Source: an uncultured Lachnospiraceae bacterium
GTDB lineage: Bacteria > Bacillota > Clostridia > Lachnospirales > Lachnospiraceae
NCBI GenBank assembly: GCA_947063675.1
Contig: CAMSTM010000009.1
Location: forward strand, 1 to 42,299
DNA: 42,299 bases
Reading direction: 5' to 3'
In this document: positions 1 through 7,832 of the stretch, piece by piece
How positions within the stretch are numbered: the stretch's first letter is position 1
Layout: each line of letters opens with the position of its first letter
Notes under the pieces: generated by a model
What the model was told of the DNA's origin: nothing
The model's input: only the letters and a program-made list of their open reading frames with translations
Databases searched by the model: none
Made by a program: the position numbers and the translations under genes

Positions 1-84
1 CTGGCAGGAAAATTTTATATTTTTTCAATTGTCTACTTGACGGGGAGCAGTTCACCGCCAGAGCAACAGCTCCATTTTTATGCC

Positions 85-110
85 TGAAAACAGAAAGACA
101 GGCTCCTGTC
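85..110 (-). terminator. Probable terminator of AAA-ATPase copy 1
   Basis: On the minus strand a short hairpin (GACAG, loop GAGC, CTGTC) is followed by TTTCTGTTTTC, 21 nt past the stop codon of the gene ending at 131. The stem is short but the position and the T-rich tail fit a Rho-independent terminator. Nothing else is recognisable in positions 1-84. Confidence 0.5.
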
Positions 111-130
111 CTACGCGTGTTCTCAAAATA

Positions 131-1873
131 TCACCTGTCACCAATAAGCACTTTCTTTCCCCGGAATGCAAATCCATATTTGCGTATGCGCTCTTCGGGA
201 ATTCCTTTTGCAATAAGGTTCGCCTGATATTTCTTCTCGTCTATCTGGCGAAGCGCTTCCCGGACCGTGTCGGACAGTTCTTTCTCATCCTCGCTCTGAA
301 CCTTGAATTCTATGATAATCGCATCGCCTGTAATATCAGTGCCGGGCGCGCTGCCTTTCTGTGCTCTGGGTTCCAGCATAATGTCATATCTCCCGTACCC
401 GCTTTCACGGTTCGAGGTGATAACATATTTATCAGCGTATTCCACCATTAATCCCAACACAAACCCATGGTAAAAGCGCTCCGGTTCCTCCTCCGACGGA
501 CTCTTTCCTGTATCAAAATAGCTGAGCGACTGCAGGGCGACCTTATTCATATAAGTGTTCATTTCCTTTATGTCACCAGCCTCAAGCGCCTTTAGAAAAG
601 CGTTATTTAACCTGCGGCACCCGTCAAACCAGCTTCCAATCAGTTGCTCAAACATCACCTGAACTTCCATATTCGTCAGTTTAAGGTCAAACTCCGCTTT
701 CCGGCGTGTTATATTAAATTCATAGTGTACTGCCTTCAGATAACCGCTTGCAAGCAAAAGACTCCACACCGCGTCGTCTCCCTGATTTAACTGGCTGAAA
801 ACAATCTGTTCGTCAAGCGTAGTGCTGAAGGTTTCCCCGCGCAGCAGGCCCTCCATTGTCATTTTAATCTCCGGGCTTCCCTCCCGAATCAGGCTTCCGA
901 CCAGGCTGTTACTGCTGGTATTGGCCCAATAAATCCCAACTTTTCTTTCGTCAAGAAAGCTAATAATGGACCATGGATTATAAATATCTGTAATTTTTCC
1001 AAAACAAAATCCATCATACCACTTTTTTACCAGTCGCTTTTGTTCAGACAAATCAAACTCATCCAGTGCTGCAAATACTTCTTCTTCCGTAAATCCAAAG
1101 CTATCCGCATATTTTTCTGATGTCGTTGTCACTACTTTCAAGTTATTCAAATCAGAGAATACAGATTCCTTACTAATTCGCGTGATACCCGTCATAATGG
1201 CGCGTTCCAGACAGGGATTTGTCTTAAAAGTTGAGTTAAACATACTTCTGGTAAGCGCTGTCATTTCCTGCCAGTAACCGTTTATATACGCCTCCTGCAT
1301 AGGCGTATCGTATTCATCCAGCAGTATGATGACTTTCTTCCCATAATAACGGCAAAGATAATCCGAAAGTATTTTCAGAGACAGCGTTACCATATAGTCC
1401 TCCATCTCTGACGATATTTTCTGAAAGTCAGATTTCTCATTGTCATTCAGCACATCGCTTTGAAGCAGAAAATCAAATTGATTGTACAGTAATTGTATGA
1501 GCTTGCATATCTTCTTACGGGCTTCCTGAAAAGTGGTTTCCTTAATATCGGCAAAGCTCAGGAAGATAACCGGATAGGTCCCCTGCAGTTCTCTGTATTT
1601 ATAATCCCTGCCAAAACCGCCGTCAAAAGCTTTATCTTCCCAGATGGACAGCCCCTCAAAAAGCGCGCTCCTGCCTGCGTATTTCACGGAAAAAAACTTC
1701 TCCACCATACTCATATTCAGCGTCTTTCCAAAACGCCTCGGGCGTGTAATCAGAGTCACATTGTCGCCGCTCTCCCACCATTCCCGGATAAATTTTGTCT
1801 TATCAATATAGAAATAGCCCTTTTCCCGAATCACCTCAAAATCCTGATTCCCAATGCCAATCGCCCTTGTCAT
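131..1873 (-). CDS. AAA-ATPase-like / PD-(D/E)XK nuclease-fold protein (copy 1)
   Basis: This 580-residue protein matches the 'predicted AAA-ATPase' family (PF09820) with a C-terminal PD-(D/E)XK-superfamily domain (PF08011). Visible motifs are the family's modified P-loop RPRRFGKT (residues 44-51), a Walker B VIILLDEYD (181-189), and a C-terminal nuclease-fold motif: GRYDIM with D497, then IIIEFKV with E522 and K524. The family is large and often multicopy in gut Firmicutes and Bacteroidetes; its function is not established. The start at 1873 has an AAAGGGG ribosome binding site and an own promoter (1926-1954). It is monocistronic. It is closely related along its whole length to the protein at 16060-17814, which differs mainly by a short insert near residue 85. 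There is no signal peptide, so it is cytoplasmic. The family assignment is firm; any cellular role (defence, mobile element or other) is unknown. Confidence 0.9.
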   Translation of the reverse strand: MTRAIGIGNQDFEVIREKGYFYIDKTKFIREWWESGDNVTLITRPRRFGKTLNMSMVEKFFSVKYAGRSALFEGLSIWEDKAFDGGFGRDYKYRELQGTYPVIFLSFADIKETTFQEARKKICKLIQLLYNQFDFLLQSDVLNDNEKSDFQKISSEMEDYMVTLSLKILSDYLCRYYGKKVIILLDEYDTPMQEAYINGYWQEMTALTRSMFNSTFKTNPCLERAIMTGITRISKESVFSDLNNLKVVTTTSEKYADSFGFTEEEVFAALDEFDLSEQKRLVKKWYDGFCFGKITDIYNPWSIISFLDERKVGIYWANTSSNSLVGSLIREGSPEIKMTMEGLLRGETFSTTLDEQIVFSQLNQGDDAVWSLLLASGYLKAVHYEFNITRRKAEFDLKLTNMEVQVMFEQLIGSWFDGCRRLNNAFLKALEAGDIKEMNTYMNKVALQSLSYFDTGKSPSEEEPERFYHGFVLGLMVEYADKYVITSNRESGYGRYDIMLEPRAQKGSAPGTDITGDAIIIEFKVQSEDEKELSDTVREALRQIDEKKYQANLIAKGIPEERIRKYGFAFRGKKVLIGDR

Positions 1874-1925
1874 ATCAATGCCCCTTTCCGTCCGCAGACA
1901 TCGGATTTTCGTTTCATCTGTTTAC

Positions 1926-1954
1926 AGTATAGCCTTTTTCCTTTTTAAAAGCAA
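1926..1954 (-). promoter_or_regulatory. Sigma-A promoter of AAA-ATPase copy 1
   Basis: The -35 is TTGCTT (1949-1954), followed by a 17-bp spacer and the -10 TATACT (1926-1931). Predicted transcription start is about 1919, giving a leader of about 45 nt. The same boxes, spacing and following bases (GTAAACAGAT) occur before the paralogue at 16060-17814, so the promoter seems to have been copied with the gene. Confidence 0.75.
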
Positions 1955-1968
1955 TGGACCTTTAGTCC

Positions 1969-1999
1969 AAAAAAAGGATGCTCCCTGTGAGAAGCATCC
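1969..1999 (-). terminator. Terminator of sipL
   Basis: On the minus strand GGATGCT and AGCATCC pair around a 10-nt loop (1976-1999) and are followed by seven T (1969-1975). It lies 13 nt beyond the sipL stop and separates sipL from the downstream AAA-ATPase gene. Confidence 0.85.
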
Positions 2000-2012
2000 C
2001 CGGTAATTTCAA

Positions 2013-3572
2013 TTATACATTTTTCACTATCAGAATCCTGTCTCCCGCTTTCACCTCGTCGGAGGTAAGGTCGTTTGTCTGCTTAATCACCGAAACCGGC
2101 ACATAGTACCGTTTCCCGATATCCCAAAGGCTTTCCCCGTCTTTCACCATATAAACGGCAATTCCCGGAAGCGCCTCCATTTTTTCCATATCCGGCTCCG
2201 ATACAATCACCTGTTCCACAATCTTTTCCTGCCATTTGAGATAGACGTTGGAGCGGAAATAAAGAACGCATTTTACATCCACCTCTATATTGTCAATAAT
2301 GGCAACCGTCACCTGGTCCACAAAGGACTGCACTGGATAAATGCAGTTTTCGCTGACGCCCTCAGCCTCCAGGACATAGCTGAAGGGTATGGTTCCCTTA
2401 ATCACGCCGTACCTGTTTTCCTCTCCGCTGCACTCGTAGAAAATTTGCAGATTCACCACACCTGTCAGTTCGATACCACCCTCCGTCACGTTTTGGGAAT
2501 GAACCTGAAGGCTGCTGGCCGTATGCAGAATCTTGTGGATTACTGCCTTGTCATCCTCGCATTTGAAATGACCGGACAACTTTGTCTTTCCGCTGCTCTT
2601 TGAGAGAAGCCTTCTGAAATCCGCATTTTTCTCAAGGGCGGTAACTTCCTTGACAACTCCGTATACGTCCGAAAGGATATCGATTTGCTCCTCCGCGTAA
2701 ATGCAGATATCCAAATCCAGGCACTGCTCAAAGGTAATCACTCTTTCCTCTCCGTCAAAATCCGGCCTTATCTCCACTTCCCGGTCCTCCGCGCGGAAAC
2801 GGATTTCCGGTATCATTCCCTCCCTTGCGCCGGGACAGTCCAGGCTTCCTGCAAAAGGAAGGGTAGTTTCATAATGACAGATTTCACTTTCTTCCCCCTC
2901 TCCCCTGTAGAGGAAGAAGGCCCGAAGCTCTCCCTGAACTCCTATTTTATCCTCCAGTACCTTGAATTCCACGGCTTCCGGCACAATCTCCGACCAAATC
3001 ATGGTCAGGATATTGGGAAAGCTGCCCGGAATCTCCACTTCCTCTTTTACCCTGAAAATATCCTTTTTCTTGATGGTCATGGCTGCGATGTCAAGCGTTT
3101 TCTTCCGAAATTCCACCGGCTCCTCGCTGTATAAGTCCACTGCCGTTTCCTCGTCCCGGATTTCCTCGCAGGAAAGGAGAAGGGTTGCCACCGACTGAAC
3201 GCTGAGCTTTCTGGAATTAATCAGGCTGATGCTTAAATCCTCCAGCTCCCAATCCGCATTTACACTGTCCCCCGCCCGTATTCCTTCCATAAAGACCGAC
3301 TCGTCAAAGGGAATTGTGCCTTCCATATTCGCCACGTCTCCCCCGGTTCCCTGGTCCGTTAAGTAGAGCACGTGAAAAGCAAGCCTGCCTTTTACGCTGA
3401 CATGGTCGTCCGTTACCCTGACCTCCTCGATTATCACATTTCCTCTATCCATAATCAGCTTTGCGGCATCCGGTCTGGAATCGGATATAATCACGTCATC
3501 TTCAAGAGTCATCTGCGTCTGGGCCTTGCATTTGATAAAATCTGTATGTATATTCCGTTTAATCAGTTCCAC
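2013..3572 (-). CDS. sipL: SipL-like spore coat morphogenesis protein (SPOCS + LysM)
   Basis: This 519-residue protein has SPOCS/DUF3794-type sequence over most of its length and a single C-terminal LysM domain (about residues 473-519, with the YMVKDGESLWDIGKRY stretch). The architecture and length match SipL of Clostridioides difficile, which binds SpoIVA through its LysM domain and is needed for coat assembly around the forespore in the mother cell. The start is GTG at 3572: GGGAGG (3580-3585) sits 7 nt upstream and no ATG is better placed. The gene follows pyrD but has its own sigma-E-like promoter (3604-3632) and its own terminator (1969-1999), which suits mother-cell expression during sporulation. 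There is no signal peptide, consistent with a mother-cell cytosolic protein. The family call is confident; the name sipL is by architecture, not by alignment. Confidence 0.85.
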   Translation of the reverse strand: MELIKRNIHTDFIKCKAQTQMTLEDDVIISDSRPDAAKLIMDRGNVIIEEVRVTDDHVSVKGRLAFHVLYLTDQGTGGDVANMEGTIPFDESVFMEGIRAGDSVNADWELEDLSISLINSRKLSVQSVATLLLSCEEIRDEETAVDLYSEEPVEFRKKTLDIAAMTIKKKDIFRVKEEVEIPGSFPNILTMIWSEIVPEAVEFKVLEDKIGVQGELRAFFLYRGEGEESEICHYETTLPFAGSLDCPGAREGMIPEIRFRAEDREVEIRPDFDGEERVITFEQCLDLDICIYAEEQIDILSDVYGVVKEVTALEKNADFRRLLSKSSGKTKLSGHFKCEDDKAVIHKILHTASSLQVHSQNVTEGGIELTGVVNLQIFYECSGEENRYGVIKGTIPFSYVLEAEGVSENCIYPVQSFVDQVTVAIIDNIEVDVKCVLYFRSNVYLKWQEKIVEQVIVSEPDMEKMEALPGIAVYMVKDGESLWDIGKRYYVPVSVIKQTNDLTSDEVKAGDRILIVKNV

Positions 3573-3624
3573 AAAAATACCTCCCTGGCATCCACTTACT
3601 GTAAATGTATGTGGATGCGGGAGG
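3573..3624 (-). terminator. pyrD terminator hairpin that also holds the sipL SD
   Basis: Minus-strand CCTCCCGCATCCAC (3624-3611) pairs with GTGGATGCCAGGGAGG (3595-3580) with a 2-nt bulge, and is followed by TATTTTT (3579-3573). It begins 14 nt after the pyrD stop and looks like a Rho-independent terminator for the pyr operon. Its 3' arm contains the GGGAGG ribosome binding site of sipL, so any read-through transcript would have that SD paired. Confidence 0.75.
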
Positions 3625-3632
3625 AAGTATGC
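3604..3632 (-). promoter_or_regulatory. Sigma-E-like sporulation promoter of sipL
   Basis: GCATACT (3626-3632), a 14-bp spacer and CATACATT (3604-3611) match the Bacillus sigma-E consensus (KMATATT, 14 bp, CATACAHT) at all positions but one. The predicted transcription start is near 3597, inside the loop of the pyrD terminator hairpin, giving a leader of about 25 nt with a free GGGAGG. Sigma-E control of sipL is known in C. difficile; its use here is inferred from the motif. Confidence 0.65.
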
Positions 3633-3638
3633 ATAGAA

Positions 3639-4538
3639 TCATACGCAGCCAATGATTTCCCCGATATCTTCTATATGATATTGTTCCATATATTTTTCAA
3701 TCCCCTCTATCACTTCAATGGTAGTACGGGGATTTGCAAAATTCATCGCGCCAACGGCAATAGCGGCAGCGCCGGCTAAGAGAAACTCTATGGCGTCTTC
3801 GGCTGTGGCGATGCCCCCCATTCCGATTACGGGAATTTTTACTGCATGGCTTGCCTGATAGACCATTCGAACTGCCACAGGTTTGATGGCGGGGCCGGAT
3901 AAGCCGCCGGTTTTGTTGGCAAGCACAAAACTCCTTCTGTGGATATCGATTTTCATTCCAGTCAGGGTGTTAATCAGAGAGATGGCGTCGGCTCCCGCCG
4001 CCTCCGCCGCTTTTGCCATCTCCGTAATGTCAGTAACATTCGGGCTGAGCTTCATAATCACCGGCTGTTTTGCCTTTGCCTTAATCCGGGAAGTGATGTC
4101 GTAAAGACTGTCTGCCTTCTGCCCAAAGGCGATAGCCCCTTCCTTAACATTGGGGCAGGACACGTTGATTTCCAGCATATCCGCCGGCTCCTCCGCCAGC
4201 CTTTCCACTACCTCAAGATAGTCCTCAACGCTTTTGCCGCAGACATTCACAATCACTTTTGTGTCATATCTTTGAAGAAAAGGAAGGTCTCTTTCCACAA
4301 AAACGTCGATGCCGGGATTTTGCAGGCCGATGGCGTTGAGCATTCCCCCGTAGGTTTCCGCCACCCGGGGCACCGGATTTCCCGGCCACGGTACGTTTGC
4401 CACGCCCTTGGTCACTACTGCCCCCAGCCTGTTCAAATCCACAAAATCGCTGTACTCCATGCCGGAGCCAAAGGTCCCGGACGCCGTCATAACCGGATTT
4501 TTAAATTCAACGCCTGCAATTGTAACCTTAGTGTTCAT
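3639..4538 (-). CDS. pyrD: Dihydroorotate dehydrogenase B, catalytic subunit
   Basis: This 299-residue class 1B dihydroorotate dehydrogenase catalytic subunit oxidises dihydroorotate to orotate with FMN in de novo pyrimidine synthesis. Electrons pass to NAD through PyrK. The family signatures are visible: TASGTFGSG near the N terminus, the catalytic-loop cysteine C128 in NVSCPN (class 1B uses Cys where class 2 uses Ser), and GMGGI in the FMN phosphate-binding region. Its ATG overlaps the pyrK stop by one base (TGATG), so translation is coupled and the two subunits are made in proportion. The length is normal. It is the last gene of the pyrC-pyrK-pyrD run and is followed by a terminator hairpin at 3573-3624. 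Confidence 0.95.
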   Translation of the reverse strand: MNTKVTIAGVEFKNPVMTASGTFGSGMEYSDFVDLNRLGAVVTKGVANVPWPGNPVPRVAETYGGMLNAIGLQNPGIDVFVERDLPFLQRYDTKVIVNVCGKSVEDYLEVVERLAEEPADMLEINVSCPNVKEGAIAFGQKADSLYDITSRIKAKAKQPVIMKLSPNVTDITEMAKAAEAAGADAISLINTLTGMKIDIHRRSFVLANKTGGLSGPAIKPVAVRMVYQASHAVKIPVIGMGGIATAEDAIEFLLAGAAAIAVGAMNFANPRTTIEVIEGIEKYMEQYHIEDIGEIIGCV

Positions 4539-5335
4539 CAGATATCCACCTCCCCGGCCTCAAAGACAGGCCCTTCCGTACAGATTCTTGCATTGTTCAC
4601 GTGGGAATGCCCATCCTTATGCGTGGTTTTGCAAACGCAGCCCAGACACGCGCCCACCCCGCAGGCCATTCTCTCCTCCAGCGACAGATAAGCCCGGATT
4701 CCCCGGCCTGCCGCATAAGCCTTAACTGCCCGAAGCATAGGCATGGGGCCGCAGGCCATAATCACACCCGCCTCTGTCTGCTTTTCCTCCATGACCGTAA
4801 GCACATTCCCCTTCGTGCCTGCGCTCCCATCCTCAGTGGCAAAAAGGAGCCGTCCATATTTTTCCAAATCTTCCTTTAAAAAAAGCTGTCCGTCTCTGTA
4901 CCCGGCGATAATCACTGCCTCCGTCCCGGCCTCCTTAAGCTCCTTTGCAAGCTGTACCATGGGGGGAATCCCGATTCCTCCGCCCATAAGGACAACCTTT
5001 TTCCGCTCTCCCTCAGATACCGGGAATCCGTTTCCCAGAACCCCGAGGATTTCCGCTTCCTCACCCGGCTGCCAGCCGGAAAACTCCGCAGTTCCCGCTC
5101 CCGCAACCCGGTATACAATCCGAAGAGCACCTTTTTCCTTATCCGCCTCGCAGATGCTCAAGGGTCTCGGGAGCAGCCGGGAGGCGTCCTTCGGATAAAT
5201 TCCGATAAACTGCCCCGCCCGTGCTTCAAGCGCCAGGGACGTTTTCAGCCATAAATCATAAATCCCCTCTGTAAGCATTGCCTGGGATAATACTCTGGCT
5301 TTTACCTTTACTTTTTTATTCTGTGTGCTGCTCAT
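4538..5335 (-). CDS. pyrK: Dihydroorotate dehydrogenase B, electron transfer subunit
   Basis: This 265-residue ferredoxin-reductase-type subunit carries electrons from PyrD's FMN to NAD through FAD and a [2Fe-2S] cluster. Visible are the FAD motif RPLSIC (57-62), the glycine-rich nucleotide-binding stretch MGGGIGIPP (117-125), and C-terminal cysteines C225, C230, C233 and C252 spaced as PyrK cluster ligands. The open frame extends to 5482, but that would overlap pyrC by 120 nt. The ATG at 5335 follows AAAGGAGG/AAAGGAG sequences, gives the normal family length, and leaves 26 nt after the pyrC stop. The order pyrC-pyrK-pyrD makes this part of a pyrimidine operon. Confidence 0.95.
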   Translation of the reverse strand: MSSTQNKKVKVKARVLSQAMLTEGIYDLWLKTSLALEARAGQFIGIYPKDASRLLPRPLSICEADKEKGALRIVYRVAGAGTAEFSGWQPGEEAEILGVLGNGFPVSEGERKKVVLMGGGIGIPPMVQLAKELKEAGTEAVIIAGYRDGQLFLKEDLEKYGRLLFATEDGSAGTKGNVLTVMEEKQTEAGVIMACGPMPMLRAVKAYAAGRGIRAYLSLEERMACGVGACLGCVCKTTHKDGHSHVNNARICTEGPVFEAGEVDI

Positions 5336-5361
5336 TGCTTTGTCTCCTTTGCCCTCCTTTT

Positions 5362-6663
5362 TCAATGCCGCAGACGAAAAACCACCCTCCCGCCGCAGAT
5401 TGTATAGTGAACCACACCCGGAAGCTCCTCTCCGATGAAAGGAGAGTTCTCCGACTTCGATGCGAATTCCGAAACCTTCCATTTTTCTGTCGGGTGGAAC
5501 AGCACCAGGCTTGCAACAGCGCCCTCCTCGATTCTGCCGCCGGAAAGCCCGTACAGACGGCTGGGGGCGGTGCTCATTCTCTCGATAAGCTGCGGCATGG
5601 TAAGGTGCCCTTTATCCACCAATTCCCTGATTCCCAGAGAAAGGGCGGTTTCCAGTCCGATAATCCCGCTGGGAGCCTCGGTTATCGGCTTTTCCTTTTC
5701 CTCCTTCGCATGCGGGGCGTGGTCGGTGGCAATCAAATCTATGGTATTGTCCTTCAATCCTTCAATAAGCGCCAGTCTGTCGGCCTCCTCCCTTAAAGGG
5801 GGATTCATTTTTGCCAGCGTCCCTTTTTCCATTGCCGCTTCCTCTGTCAGGGTAAAATGATGCGGCGTGCATTCCCCGTGAACGTTTGCCCCTTTTGCCT
5901 TTGCCTCCCGCAAAAGCGCTACGGCCTCTTTCGTGCTGATGTGCTGGATTACCACCTCCGCGCCGGTTGCAAGGGCAAGATCCAAATCTCTTTTTACCAG
6001 ACTGATTTCCGCCTCTCTGGGGGAACCGCCTATCCCGTAAAATTCCGACGCTTTTCCGGCGTTAATACCGTTATTTGCAATCATACCGGGATTTTCCTCA
6101 TGGAAGCTGATAGGCTTATGAAGGCTTTTCGCCTTTTCCATGGCTTTTCTCACAATCGCCTCGTCGAGCAGGGGAATGCCGTCGTCGGTAAAGCCTGCCG
6201 CTCCGGCTTTTGCCAGCTTTTCCATATCCGTCAGCTCCTCTCCCGCCATTCCCAATGTAACGTTGGCGCAGCTTTCGATATGAATGCCCGTTTCCCTTCC
6301 TCTGGAAAGCACATAAGAGAGAGTTTCCTCATTATCCACAGGCGGTTTCGTGTTCGCCATCAGCACAATTTCCGTAAAGCCACCCCTTGCCGCCGCAGCA
6401 GCGCCGGTGGTAACGTCCTCCTTGTGGGTAAAGCCGGGCTCCCTGAAATGCACGTGGGTGTCCGCAAGGCCGGGGGCAATCAGAAGACCTGCAGCGTCAA
6501 TCGTTTCTGTTTCTTCTATATTAATATGCTCCTGTGTCTGCGCCGGAGCCGCTTCTCCCTCCCGGATAATCCTTGTGATTTTCCCTTCCTCAATCTGCAG
6601 GTCGGCCCGGTAAAGCGTATTCTCCACCGGGTCAACTATAGTTCCGTTTTTTATCAAAAGCAT
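5362..6663 (-). CDS. pyrC: Dihydroorotase
   Basis: This 433-residue type I dihydroorotase cyclises carbamoyl-aspartate to dihydroorotate, the third step of de novo pyrimidine synthesis. Zinc-site residues are visible: H70 and H72 in DTHVHFREPG, H188, H241, and D314 in ATDHAPH. The loop GFTDDGIP is also present. The GGAGG ribosome binding site lies inside the 3' end of the DUF2264 gene, which stops only 3 nt upstream, so the two are probably co-translated. No PyrR-type attenuator or separate promoter is visible before it. Expression therefore seems to depend on the transcript coming from the glycosidase genes, an unusual arrangement for a pyr gene. Confidence 0.95.
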   Translation of the reverse strand: MLLIKNGTIVDPVENTLYRADLQIEEGKITRIIREGEAAPAQTQEHINIEETETIDAAGLLIAPGLADTHVHFREPGFTHKEDVTTGAAAAARGGFTEIVLMANTKPPVDNEETLSYVLSRGRETGIHIESCANVTLGMAGEELTDMEKLAKAGAAGFTDDGIPLLDEAIVRKAMEKAKSLHKPISFHEENPGMIANNGINAGKASEFYGIGGSPREAEISLVKRDLDLALATGAEVVIQHISTKEAVALLREAKAKGANVHGECTPHHFTLTEEAAMEKGTLAKMNPPLREEADRLALIEGLKDNTIDLIATDHAPHAKEEKEKPITEAPSGIIGLETALSLGIRELVDKGHLTMPQLIERMSTAPSRLYGLSGGRIEEGAVASLVLFHPTEKWKVSEFASKSENSPFIGEELPGVVHYTICGGRVVFRLRH

Positions 6664-6666
6664 TTC

Positions 6667-7806
6667 TCAGTCCTCCGCGTGGTCGATGCCGATATGTCCG
6701 CCTGACCACACCTTTTTCCCTGACCAGTCCTCGTCCGCTCCGCTCCAGAATTCATCGGAAGGCGCAAGCCCTAGTGGCAAAAATACCGAACTGCACAGGT
6801 ACAGGCTTCCGATATTGATATACGTCTCCGCAAGCTCCGGCTGATGTCCGTATACGCCGGGCAAAAGCCATCCCTTTTCGTCAAACATATCCTTTGCGCT
6901 CATCACCATTCTGATTACCGCGCTCAGGCCGCAGCGCACGGAAGCAGGCGGAATACCGTCCTCAAGCTCTTTCTGCAACGCCGCCTGGGAAAGCATGTGA
7001 AAAACGCCGAAGCGGTAGCAGATGGAACGCCCCACCACCGGATAGGAGCCTTCCGGCCCTATCATGCGCTCTAAAATCGACGCATATCTTGCCGCCCTGC
7101 GAATTACACTTTCCTTCATTCCCGCAATTTCCTCATTTTCACCGGCAAACAGCTTTACCAAATCCACATACATGGGCTGAATCACAAAGCTGTTATAATA
7201 GTCAAAATGGAAGCTGTCGCCGTCGCCGTAAACACCGTCCCCTTTATACCATCCCTGAAAAGCCCGAAGAGCGTAAAGCACTCTCATAATATCATAAGGC
7301 TCGCCCAACACATAAAGCCCAGCCTCCACCATGGCGGAAAAGAAAATCCAGTTGCTGTTGCAGGCCGGGATTTTGCGGGAACTCCGCAGCGCATCCGCCA
7401 GATGCCGCCGCGTTTTTGGGGGAAGCGCAGCTCCCAGCGCCGACTGCGCCCTCACGATTCCATGGGCAAGAAATGCCGCGTCCACAAGCGGCTGACCGCC
7501 CCGGTCAAAAACCATAAAATCCGGGGATGAGGGATTTGCCGCCATTTCGATACAACGAAGCGCCTTTTCCCTGTATTCCTTCTGCAAAGCCCTCTCTTCT
7601 TCGTCCAGCCCTTCGCTGTCCGCCTCCAGCCAGGGCGCAAGTCCCGTCATGCTCCGTCCGAACGCCTCCAGCGGGGCAAATTCTGCCCTCTCATTATGGA
7701 AAGAAAGGGGCATTGTTTTTTTCAGCTCCCCTTTTTCCAATGCGTTCAGCACCGGGCTTACAATTGTTAAAAGAGCATTTAACCATTCTTTTCTGTAGTT
7801 TGTCAT
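6667..7806 (-). CDS. DUF2264 domain protein
   Basis: About 379 residues. The sequence matches DUF2264, a family of predicted (alpha/alpha)-barrel-like proteins often found beside glycoside hydrolases in plant-polysaccharide loci; its activity is not established. The opening MTNYRKEWLNALLTIVSPVL, the central segment around NSNWIFFSAMVEAGLY and the GDSFHFDYYNSFVIQPMY stretch are typical. The open frame runs to 7872, but the ATG at 7806 has GAGGG five bases upstream; the alternative ATG at 7818 has its SD too close. Starting at 7806 leaves 26 nt after the GH3 gene. There is no signal peptide. It sits between a GH3 enzyme and pyrC, so a role in xylo-oligosaccharide use is plausible but inferred only from its neighbour. 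Confidence 0.8.
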   Translation of the reverse strand: MTNYRKEWLNALLTIVSPVLNALEKGELKKTMPLSFHNERAEFAPLEAFGRSMTGLAPWLEADSEGLDEEERALQKEYREKALRCIEMAANPSSPDFMVFDRGGQPLVDAAFLAHGIVRAQSALGAALPPKTRRHLADALRSSRKIPACNSNWIFFSAMVEAGLYVLGEPYDIMRVLYALRAFQGWYKGDGVYGDGDSFHFDYYNSFVIQPMYVDLVKLFAGENEEIAGMKESVIRRAARYASILERMIGPEGSYPVVGRSICYRFGVFHMLSQAALQKELEDGIPPASVRCGLSAVIRMVMSAKDMFDEKGWLLPGVYGHQPELAETYINIGSLYLCSSVFLPLGLAPSDEFWSGADEDWSGKKVWSGGHIGIDHAED

Positions 7807-7832
7807 ATTTACCCTCATTTCTCCGAAACCGA

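Noticed and set aside
80-451. Plus-strand frame of 123 codons at the window start
   Set aside because: It is antisense to the conserved C-terminal nuclease-fold domain of AAA-ATPase copy 1, with no SD and no family resemblance.
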